30,987 nt of DNA, from the NCBI GenBank assembly GCA_035763085.1, contig DASUBV010000174.1:1-30987 (forward strand), read 5' to 3'. Positions 15,990-22,887 of this stretch are shown here, piece by piece (position 1 is the stretch's first letter; each line of letters begins with the position of its first letter). The translations under genes were made by a program, and so were the position numbers. The notes under the pieces were generated by a model, which worked only from the letters and a program-made list of their open reading frames with translations, did no database searches and was not told the DNA's origin. Source of the DNA: DASUBV01 sp035763085 (lineage in GTDB: Bacteria > Actinomycetota > Actinomycetes > Streptosporangiales > Streptosporangiaceae).

Positions 15990-16551
15990 CTCGGTCCTTT
16001 CGCGGGGGTTTCGGCACTGTCCCGGCGACCATGATCGCCGGCCCCGCCCCGGGCCGTCCAGGCTGGGCGGCCCGCGGCCCGGGCCGGGCAGGCCAGCGCG
16101 GCGGTCCCGGCGATCATCGCGGCCGGGCTGACCAGGGCGCCGGCCAGCCCGGCCGGTCGTGCGGTGACGGCGAGTGCCGGCCTGCCGGTGAGCTCGCCGC
16201 CGCGGCCGGCCCGGGACAGCAGCGGGCGGCGCCTGCTCGCCGGCCGCCAGGTGCCGCGCGCGGGCCCTGCCGCGCCGGCCAGCACCCAGATCCAGGGCCG
16301 GAGCCAGGCGGGCCGCCAGAACACCGCCGTAACGGTCGCCGGCCAGGGCCGGACAATCTGCCGAACACCGCGGAAACTGCGGCCCGCGGCGGGCCGGCCG
16401 GCGGCACAGTGACAGCGCCGTGCCCCGGCGCCGGCGGCCCGCAGCCGGCCCGGCGGCCGGCTGATCACAGCCCGGGCTGGCCGGTAACAGCACCGGCTGG
16501 CTGAGCACAGCACGAGATAGCCGGGCGGGCGAGCCGGCGAGGGAGTCAGGA
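15990..16551. other. Divergent intergenic region with ~20-bp imperfect tandem repeats
   Basis: No supportable gene lies in this 562-base gap between the leftward SDR operon and the rightward membrane GT gene. Both strands are open over long stretches only because stops are rare at this GC content, and the translations are Gly/Arg/Pro-rich. Three imperfect 20-base units sit at 16457-16516, just before the membrane GT gene. The ribosome site for the rightward gene is a GGGAGTCAGGA-like stretch directly before 16552. Confidence 0.5.
16457..16516 (+). repeat. Three imperfect 20-bp tandem repeats
   Basis: Units at 16457-16476, 16477-16496 and 16497-16516 share C-[CT]-GG-C near the start and ACAGC in the second half (for example CTGGCTGAGCACAGCACGAG). 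They end about 35 bases before the start of the membrane GT gene, in its likely promoter/leader, so they could be a repeated regulator site or a simple duplication. Confidence 0.45.
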
Positions 16552-18222
16552 ATGTCACTGGGCGCGCTGCGGCCCGCCAGGGCCGCTGGGCTGGCGCGCC
16601 GCCACTGGCTGCTGGCCGTCCTGGCGCTGGCCGGCCTGGCGCTGCGGGTGGCCGCCCAGGTCGCCTACCGGCCCGCGCTGCTGTACATCGACACCGTCAA
16701 GTACCTGGCCGGGGCCTGGCCGGGGTCGGACCCGCTGGGCTACCGGGTGATCCTCGAGGCCGCCCGGCCGGCCGGCGGCCTGGCCGCCGTCGCCGCCGTG
16801 CAGCACCTGCTCGGCCTGGCCATGGCCGCGGGCAGCTACGCGGTCCTGGTCCGCCGCGGCGCGCCGCGCTGGCTGGCCGCGCTGGCCGCCGGGCCGGTGC
16901 TGCTGGATGCCTACCAGCTGCAGATGGAGCAGACGATCATGCCCGACGTCTGGTTCGAGGCGATCGTGGTGGCCGGGCTGGTGGTGCTGCTGTGGCGGCC
17001 GGCGGTGAGCCTGCCCGCCGCGGCCGCCGCCGGGCTGCTGCTCGGCGGCTCGGCCACCGTCCGCCAGCTCGGCGAGATCCTGGTCGCCCCGGCGCTGGTG
17101 TACCTGGTGGCGGCGGGCGGCGACTGGCGCCGGGTGCTGCCCCGGTGCGCGACCCTGGCCGCGGCGTTCGCCGTGCCGATCCTGGTGTACTGCACCGGGT
17201 CGGCCGTCCTCACCGGCCACTTCCGGCTGTCGGCGGGCCAGCCCGTCAGCGGCCGGCTCGCGGCGGCCGCCGACTGCGCCACCCTGCGGCTGCCCGCCGT
17301 CGTGCGGCCGCTGTGCCCGGGCCCGGCCGCGCAGGCCATGGGCGCGGACTGGCTGGAGCACTCCGGCCGGTCGCCGCTGCACACCGCTCCCGTCCCGCCC
17401 GGCGCCAGCCGCCGGCAGCTGACCGGCCAGCTGAGCTCCGCGGTGGAGCACCAGCAGCCGCTGCGGGTGGCGGCCGCGGTGGCGCGCGACTCGCTGCGGC
17501 TGTTCACCCTGCGCCGCGGCCCCCGCCCCGGCATTACGCCGATCGGGCGCTGGCAGTTCCAGCGCAGCTACCCGGTCTTCCCGCCGGAGATCAGCCTCGG
17601 ACCCGGCGGCCGCATCGTCCTCGGCGTGCAGCCGCGCGTGTTCGGCCCGTTCCTGCACCACCCGCTCCGCCCGGCCGACGGCGGCCCGGCCCGGGTCATC
17701 GCCCCGCTGGCCGCGTTCCTGCATGACTACCAGCTCAGCATCGGCTACCCGCCAGGCCCGCTGCTGGCCCTGCTCGCGCTGCTGGCGGCGGCCGGGGCGC
17801 TGCTGGCGCTGCGGCTGGCACCAGCCCGCCGGCCGCGGCGCGGTCGCGGGCCGCGGCCCGGCGCGGCGGCGCGGCCGCTCGCGCTGGCCTGCCTGGCCTG
17901 GACGGGCGTGACGATCGCCGTGCTGCTGGTGCCCGACATCTTCGAGTTCTCCTGGCGCTACCAGCTGCCGGCGGTCATCACGCTGCCGCCGGCCGGGGCG
18001 CTGGGCCTGTGCGCGCTGCTAGCGGCGGCCCGGCGGCCGGGGCGCGGCCGGCGCCGCCGGCCGCCGGGCATCCTGCCCGGCGGAGACGGGGCCGGCGATG
18101 TCCAGGACGCTGATGTCCAGGCCGGCGCCGGCCAGCACCTCGGCGGCGGGCCGCGGGCGGCGGGCGAGGCCGGCGACGACACCGCGGGCGAGGGCTGCTC
18201 CGAGCGCGCGCCGGTCACCTGA
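16552..18222 (+). CDS. Polytopic membrane protein, probable GT-C-type glycosyltransferase
   Basis: 556 residues, ATG 16552. There are about ten hydrophobic segments: an N-terminal HWLLAVLALAGLALRVAAQ, an extracytoplasmic loop with YIDTVKYLAG (the aspartate expected in the first loop of lipid-sugar-dependent GT-C enzymes), several helices to residue ~225, a soluble section of ~150 residues with a Cys pair, and a last set of helices at ~400-490. No close family is recognised. It probably uses a polyprenyl-phosphate sugar outside the membrane and may contribute to the neighbouring galactofuranose glycan. The final ~67 residues are Gly/Arg/Asp-rich and antisense to the convergent GT2 gene, overlapping it by 204 bases. 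Confidence 0.75.
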   Translation: MSLGALRPARAAGLARRHWLLAVLALAGLALRVAAQVAYRPALLYIDTVKYLAGAWPGSDPLGYRVILEAARPAGGLAAVAAVQHLLGLAMAAGSYAVLVRRGAPRWLAALAAGPVLLDAYQLQMEQTIMPDVWFEAIVVAGLVVLLWRPAVSLPAAAAAGLLLGGSATVRQLGEILVAPALVYLVAAGGDWRRVLPRCATLAAAFAVPILVYCTGSAVLTGHFRLSAGQPVSGRLAAAADCATLRLPAVVRPLCPGPAAQAMGADWLEHSGRSPLHTAPVPPGASRRQLTGQLSSAVEHQQPLRVAAAVARDSLRLFTLRRGPRPGITPIGRWQFQRSYPVFPPEISLGPGGRIVLGVQPRVFGPFLHHPLRPADGGPARVIAPLAAFLHDYQLSIGYPPGPLLALLALLAAAGALLALRLAPARRPRRGRGPRPGAAARPLALACLAWTGVTIAVLLVPDIFEFSWRYQLPAVITLPPAGALGLCALLAAARRPGRGRRRRPPGILPGGDGAGDVQDADVQAGAGQHLGGGPRAAGEAGDDTAGEGCSERAPVT

Positions 18223-19086
18223 GCGGGCGAAGGTCGTGGCCCAGCGGCGCAGCGTCGAGCCGCCGTACAGGACCCGCTCCAGCGGGCTGAGCGGCGCGGC
18301 CGAGCGCAGCATCCAGATCTTGTTCCGGACCTCGTAGAAGAAGCGCGGCCCGGGGTCGGTGTCGGTCGAGGCGCGCAGCCGGGTCTTGTGCACCACCAGG
18401 CTGGCCGGGCACAGCAGCCCGGCCCGGCCGCGCAGCAGCCGGGTGGTGAACTCGAAGTCGTCGTTCCACAGGAAGTAGTCCGCCTGCGGCAGCCCGCGCT
18501 CGCGGCACGCCGCCGCGTCCACCAGGACCGACACGAACGACGCCGAGCGGACGGGGACGCAGCCCGCGGCGGCGGCCGCCCGCTGCCGGTCCCGGCCGGC
18601 CAGCGGCCGCCGCCGCGGCGTGTTCATCGGGTGCGCGCGGCCGTCGGTCCACACCACCTGGCTGGCGACCAGGGCCGGCCGCTGGCCGGGGTGGCCGGCC
18701 CAGGCGGCGGCCAGCGGGGCCAGTGCATCGTGCCGCGGCACGGTGTCGTCGTCCATCAGCCAGACCAGGTCAGCACCGTCGGCCAGAGCCAGGGCGAGGC
18801 CCGCGGCGAACCCGCCGGCGCCGCCGGTGTTGCGGGTCAGCCCGGTCAGCCGCACCGCCGGGAAGCGCGCCCGCACCGCCTGCGCGGTCCCGTCATCCGA
18901 GGCGTTGTCGATCACGATCACCGCGTCCGGCGGCCGGCTCTGCGCGGTGACCGCGGCCAGCGACTCCATCAGCAGGTCGCGCCGGTTCCAGGTGACCACC
19001 ACGGCCACCACCTGCGCAGCCCGGGCAGCCGGGGCGCCGCCGGCCGCCGGCCCGCCGCGCGCCGCCGCCCCGGCCGGCTCAGGCAC
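18019..19086 (-). CDS. GT2-family glycosyltransferase, GlfT1-like
   Basis: 355 residues from GTG 19086. After ~24 Ala/Gly-rich residues comes VVAVVVTWNRRDLLMESLAAV and VIVIDNASDDGTA. NTGGAGGFAAGLALALADGADLVWLMDDDTV follows, with the metal-binding DDD at 112-114, then an acidic catalytic WNDDFEF and FFYEVRNKIWML. The NxGGAGGFA..GADxVWLxDDD block closely parallels mycobacterial GlfT1, the enzyme that adds the first galactofuranose residues to the rhamnosyl linker. Together with glf and a GlfT2-type polymerase nearby, a priming role is inferred; a rhamnosyltransferase role is the alternative. The start overlaps the stop of the upstream sulfotransferase-like gene by 8 bases. The C-terminal tail overlaps the convergent membrane GT gene. 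Confidence 0.85.
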   Translation of the reverse strand: MPEPAGAAARGGPAAGGAPAARAAQVVAVVVTWNRRDLLMESLAAVTAQSRPPDAVIVIDNASDDGTAQAVRARFPAVRLTGLTRNTGGAGGFAAGLALALADGADLVWLMDDDTVPRHDALAPLAAAWAGHPGQRPALVASQVVWTDGRAHPMNTPRRRPLAGRDRQRAAAAAGCVPVRSASFVSVLVDAAACRERGLPQADYFLWNDDFEFTTRLLRGRAGLLCPASLVVHKTRLRASTDTDPGPRFFYEVRNKIWMLRSAAPLSPLERVLYGGSTLRRWATTFARSGDRRALGAALARGVVAGLARRPRPAAEVLAGAGLDISVLDIAGPVSAGQDARRPAAPAAPRPPGRR

Positions 19087-20605
19087 GGTGCTGCGCCCGG
19101 CGGCGCTCCATCGCGCGCCAGGCCAGGATGCGCAGCCGCCGCACGGTCAGGAACCGGCTGCTCAGCTCGCGCACGGTCCGCTTCAGCCACGGCGACGCCG
19201 CGACCGTCGACTCCACGCGGCCGGCCAGGCCACGCTGGCCGGCCGGCCAGCGCTGCGGCCGGGCCGCCGGATGGGCCCGGTGATACTGGCTGACGACCAG
19301 CGCTGAGGCGGCGTGCACCGCGGCGTCCAGGATCTTGCCGGCCGGCTGATCCTGCGGCCCGGCCGGCTCACCGGGGCCCGGGCCTGAGCCCGAACCCGGG
19401 CCCGGGCCTGAGCCCGAACCCGGGCCTGAGCCCGAACCCGAGTCTGAGCCCGAGCCCGGGCCAGCTGCCCGGCCGGTATCCCGGCCGCCGCCGAGTGCTG
19501 CGGGCCGCGGGATGAGCTCGGCCGGATCGCCGATCAGGTCACAGCCCGACCCGAGCAGCGCCGCGACCAGCTTGCCGGCGTACTCCCCGGCCCACGCCTC
19601 GCGCGCGGCCGGCAGGACCAGGCGTCCTGACCGCGGCCGGGCCGCCAGCGCCTGGTGCGCCACCGCCTCCTTGACGTTCCGCATGTAGAACCAGTCCGGG
19701 ACTTCCGCCGGCAGCACCTCGTTGAGCCGGCGCAGGAACTCGGTCTCGGGCAGCCCCAGCGACGTGTTCGGCCGAGCCCGGCTGGTGTCCGCGCATGCCG
19801 GGTCGACGCCCAGCAGCCCGGCGAACCGCTGCCACAGCAGCCCGCTGCCGGCCTCGCGCGGCGGGGTGATGATCACGTGCACCCGCTCGCGCGGCACCTG
19901 CCGGGACCACAGGTCCAGGATGGCCATCGTGTCGTGGACCCGCCAGAACCACCACTGCCGCCGGCCGGGGTCCGCCGACTCGGTGTCGATCACCGCGGTC
20001 AGCCAGTCCAGCCACGGGCGGGCGCTGCGGTGCTTGACCGTCTCCTGCCACTCGGCGGGCAGCAGCGTGCTCATGTCCCGGACGGTCAGCACCACGTGCA
20101 CCTGCGCCGGGGCCAGCGACGCCACCGCGCGGGCGGCCTGTGCGGCGTCCGCGGCGGCGAACAGCTCATGCGAGATGACTGCCGTGCCGGGCGCCTGCCG
20201 GGCCTGCCGGGCCAGGATGTCCCACTCGCCGGCCCACGAGCCGGCCGGGTCGGAGGCCAGCTTCTGGATGCCGCGCAGGTCCTGGCTGGCGCGGTAGTGG
20301 TCCTGGGGGTGATGGCCGGGCAGCACCACGCCGGCCGCGGCCAGCCCGGCCCGGTTGCGCCACATCACCTGCTGCAGGAACGTCGTGCCTGTCTTCGGCT
20401 CGCCGACGTGCAGGAACACCCGGTGGCCGGGCGTGCCCGCGGCAGCCGCGGCGGGGGAGTCGGGGACGTCGTGGGCGGCCAACTGGCACCTCGCGGGATT
20501 GCTGGGACGGCACCCGGCGGGCACGGTCAGCCGGGCGATCGGGGGGCTCGGCACCGACAGTAATCCCGGCAAACCGCCCGGAAGCTCTCGCCAGCCTCCG
20601 TTCAC
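19079..20605 (-). CDS. Sulfotransferase-like P-loop protein with Gly/Ser/Pro tract
   Basis: Up to 508 residues. The PAPS-binding-type P-loop is HVGEPKTGTTFLQQ (near residues 66-79), followed by YRASQDLRGI, SHELFAAA, VVLTVRDMSTLLPAEWQ (the 3'-phosphate-binding region) and FYMRNVKEAVAHQ. This pattern suits actinobacterial carbohydrate/lipid sulfotransferase-like proteins; sulfate transfer is inferred, not certain. Residues ~375-415 are an irregular GSGSGPGPG tract encoded by 18-bp tandem repeats, linking a ~90-residue basic C-terminal segment. The start is uncertain: GTG 20605, GTG 20554 and GTG 20524 are in frame and none has a strong ribosome site. Translationally coupled to the GlfT1-like gene (8-base overlap). 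Confidence 0.72.
   Translation of the reverse strand: MNGGWRELPGGLPGLLSVPSPPIARLTVPAGCRPSNPARCQLAAHDVPDSPAAAAAGTPGHRVFLHVGEPKTGTTFLQQVMWRNRAGLAAAGVVLPGHHPQDHYRASQDLRGIQKLASDPAGSWAGEWDILARQARQAPGTAVISHELFAAADAAQAARAVASLAPAQVHVVLTVRDMSTLLPAEWQETVKHRSARPWLDWLTAVIDTESADPGRRQWWFWRVHDTMAILDLWSRQVPRERVHVIITPPREAGSGLLWQRFAGLLGVDPACADTSRARPNTSLGLPETEFLRRLNEVLPAEVPDWFYMRNVKEAVAHQALAARPRSGRLVLPAAREAWAGEYAGKLVAALLGSGCDLIGDPAELIPRPAALGGGRDTGRAAGPGSGSDSGSGSGPGSGSGPGPGSGSGPGPGEPAGPQDQPAGKILDAAVHAASALVVSQYHRAHPAARPQRWPAGQRGLAGRVESTVAASPWLKRTVRELSSRFLTVRRLRILAWRAMERRRAQHRA
19377..19460 (+). repeat. 18-bp tandem repeat inside the sulfotransferase-like gene
   Basis: CCCGGGCCTGAGCCCGAA occurs at 19377-19394, 19401-19418 and 19419-19436, with a diverged copy at 19437-19454 and extra CCCGGG hexamers between or after copies. 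All unit lengths are multiples of three, so copy-number change would keep the frame and only lengthen the Gly/Ser/Pro linker. Confidence 0.85.
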
Positions 20606-20761
20606 GCAAACGTAGCGAAGCGTCCAGGTGACCGTCCGCAGCCGGACATGCGCGCTGCCTACCGTCAGGTGCCGTACCGCTGGAATTCACCGGCGCCGCC
20701 CCTGCATCTCCCGCGCGCCGTGCTACCCAGCTCACCAGAAGACGGAAGGCGACAGCTGCGC
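20606..20761. promoter_or_regulatory. Divergent promoter gap of the glycan cluster
   Basis: This 156-base gap separates the leftward sulfotransferase-GT2 pair from the rightward GT2-glf-glfT2 operon and must hold both promoters. It is less GC-rich near 20605-20640 (CGCAAACGTAGCGAAGCG). GGAAGG at about 20745 is the only ribosome-site-like sequence for the rightward gene. No clear -35/-10 pair can be named. Confidence 0.4.
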
Positions 20762-21712
20762 ATGCACGAGCCCTTCTCGCTGCTGCTCTCGGTGTACGAC
20801 GGGGACCGGCCCGACTACCTGCGGCGCGCGTTCCGCAGCGCGGTCGGCGACCAGACTGTGCGCCCGGACCAGGTGATCATCGTCCGGGACGGCCCGGTCC
20901 GCGCGCAGATCGCGCAGTGCATCGACGAGCTGCGGGCGACCTGCCCGGTCCCGGTCACCTACGTCCCGCTGGCGGTCAACTCCGGCCTCGGGCCCGCCCT
21001 GGACCACGGGCTGGCCGCGAGCTGGTTTGACGTGGTGGCCCGGATGGACGCCGATGACGTGGCCATGCCGCACCGGTTCGAGGTCGAGCTGCCGCTGATG
21101 GCCGACGCCGACATCGTCGGCTCGGGCCTGCTGGAGTTCACCGGCGACACCGATGCCATCGTCGGGCAGCGGGTCCCGCCCACCGACCCGGCGCGCATCC
21201 GCCGGTACGCGCGGCTGCACGACCCGTTCAACCACCCCACGGTGGTCTACCGGCGCCGCGCGGTGCTGGCCGCCGGCGGTTACGGCGACCTGCCGCTGAT
21301 GGAGGACTACGCGTTGTTCGCCCGGATGCTGGGCAACGGCGCCCGGGCCGCGAACGTGGCCGAGCCGCTGGTGTTCTACCGGGTCGGCGCCGCCGCCTTC
21401 AAGCGCCGCGGCGGCACCGCGCTGCTGCGCTCGGAGCTGCGGCTGCAGCGCGAGTTCCGCCGCTCCGGCTTCATCACGCTGGCCGAGTTCCTGCGCAACG
21501 TGGCGTTCCGCGGCGGCTACCGGCTCGTCCCGTGGTGGTGCCGCCGCGCGGTCTACCAGCCCGTCGTGACCCGCTACGCCGGGAGGCCGGGAAGCGGGCC
21601 GGCGGGCGAGCCGGACCGCGAGGACGAGGCAGCCGACCGGGCCGCCGAGCGGGACGGGTACCTGCCGGACTGGGACGAGGGCATGCTGGCGGCCGAGCGG
21701 GCGTGCGCATGA
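20762..21712 (+). CDS. GT2-family glycosyltransferase
   Basis: 316 residues from ATG 20762, where GT2 similarity starts (FSLLLSVYDGDRPDYLRRAF); a longer frame from 20648 adds 38 residues without support. Nucleotide-sugar and metal-binding features are VIIVRDGP, NSGLGPALDHGL and RMDADDVAMPHRF (DxDD at 96-99). HDPFNHPTVVYRRRAV and LMEDYALFARML form the acceptor and catalytic part, and no membrane segment is evident. It resembles enzymes that add rhamnose, galactose or similar sugars to lipid-linked glycans. The last bases overlap the glf start as ATGA, so it is the first gene of a tightly coupled operon. The sugar specificity is not readable. Confidence 0.85.
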   Translation: MHEPFSLLLSVYDGDRPDYLRRAFRSAVGDQTVRPDQVIIVRDGPVRAQIAQCIDELRATCPVPVTYVPLAVNSGLGPALDHGLAASWFDVVARMDADDVAMPHRFEVELPLMADADIVGSGLLEFTGDTDAIVGQRVPPTDPARIRRYARLHDPFNHPTVVYRRRAVLAAGGYGDLPLMEDYALFARMLGNGARAANVAEPLVFYRVGAAAFKRRGGTALLRSELRLQREFRRSGFITLAEFLRNVAFRGGYRLVPWWCRRAVYQPVVTRYAGRPGSGPAGEPDREDEAADRAAERDGYLPDWDEGMLAAERACA

Positions 21713-22887
21713 CACCCGACCTGGTCATCGTCGGGTCGGGCTTGTTCGGGCTGACCATCGCCGACCGGTGCGCCCGCGACCTGGGCCTGCGGGTGCTGAT
21801 CGTGGAGCGGCGGAGGCACATCGGCGGGAACGCCTACTCCGAGCCCGAGCCGGAGACCGGCATCGAGATCCACCGCTACGGCGCGCACCTGTTCCACACC
21901 TCCAGCACCCGCATCTGGGAGTACGTGAACCAGTTCACGTCGTTCACCGGCTACCAGCACCGGGTGTTCACCATCTTCAAGGGCCGGGTCTACCCGCTGC
22001 CGATCAACCTGGCCACCATCTGCGAGTACTTCGGCACCGCGATGTCCCCGGACCAGGCCAGGGCGCTGATCGCCGGCCAGGCGGCCGAGGTGCCGCCGGG
22101 CCGGGCGGCCAATCTGGAGGAGCAGGCCATCTCGCTCATCGGCCGGCCGCTGTATGAGGCGCTGATCCGCGGCTACACCGCCAAGCAGTGGCAGGCCGAT
22201 CCGCTGGAGCTGCCCGCCGGGATCATCACCCGGCTGCCGGTCCGCTACACGTTCGACAACCGGTACTTCAGCGACACCTACGAGGGCCTGCCGGCCGAGG
22301 GCTACACCGCGTGGCTGGAGCGGATAGCCGACCACCCGGGCATCGAGGTGCGGCTGAGCACCGACTTCGCCAGCCTGCGGGATGACGTGCTCGGCAGCGT
22401 CCCGGTGGTGTACACCGGCCCGCTGGACGCCTACTTCGGCTACGCCGAGGGCGAGCTGGGCTGGCGGACCCTGGACTTCGAGGTGGAGGTCCTGCCGGTG
22501 GGCGACTTCCAGGGCACCCCGGTGATGAACTACGCCGACGCCGATGTCCCGTTTACCCGCATCCATGAGTTCCGGCACTTCCATCCCGAACGCGACTGGT
22601 ACCCGGAGGACAAGACAGTGATCATGCGGGAGTACTCGCGGTCGGCCGGCCGCGATGACGAGCCGTACTACCCGGTCAGCGCCGCGGCTGACCGGCAGCG
22701 CCTGCTGGCCTACCGGGAGCGGGCCCGCCGGGAGCCGGGCGTGCTGTTCGGCGGCCGCCTGGGCACCTACCAGTACCTGGACATGCACATGGCGATCGGC
22801 TCGGCGCTGCGCATGTACGACAACCAGCTCCGCCCCTTCTTCGCCGGCCGCCGGCCGCTGCACCTGCTGGGGGCCGGCCGTGGCTGA
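21709..22887 (+). CDS. glf: UDP-galactopyranose mutase
   Basis: Interconverts UDP-galactopyranose and UDP-galactofuranose using reduced FAD, supplying the donor for galactofuranosyltransferases. 392 residues, the usual prokaryotic UGM length. The FAD dinucleotide fold is DLVIVGSGLFGLTIADR with VERRRHIGGNAYSE. The substrate region has HRYGAHLFHTSS, YTAKQW, NRYFSDTYEGLPAEGYTAW and RIHEFRHFHPE, and the last part has LGTYQYLDMHMAIGSAL. The start is ATG 21709, overlapping the GT2 stop by four bases (ATGA); readings that start earlier overlap the GT2 gene and add nothing conserved. The stop overlaps the GlfT2 start by 8 bases. Confidence 0.96.
   Translation: MTPDLVIVGSGLFGLTIADRCARDLGLRVLIVERRRHIGGNAYSEPEPETGIEIHRYGAHLFHTSSTRIWEYVNQFTSFTGYQHRVFTIFKGRVYPLPINLATICEYFGTAMSPDQARALIAGQAAEVPPGRAANLEEQAISLIGRPLYEALIRGYTAKQWQADPLELPAGIITRLPVRYTFDNRYFSDTYEGLPAEGYTAWLERIADHPGIEVRLSTDFASLRDDVLGSVPVVYTGPLDAYFGYAEGELGWRTLDFEVEVLPVGDFQGTPVMNYADADVPFTRIHEFRHFHPERDWYPEDKTVIMREYSRSAGRDDEPYYPVSAAADRQRLLAYRERARREPGVLFGGRLGTYQYLDMHMAIGSALRMYDNQLRPFFAGRRPLHLLGAGRG

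Noticed and set aside
16031..16504. Plus-strand frame in the SDR / membrane-GT gap
   Set aside because: Gly/Pro/Arg-rich, no start signal, no domain; consistent with chance openness at this GC content.
15990..16508. 173-residue N-terminal extension of the SDR
   Set aside because: The SDR fold begins at ATG 15989 with a good ribosome site. The extension is Arg/Pro/Ala-rich and matches no known fusion partner.
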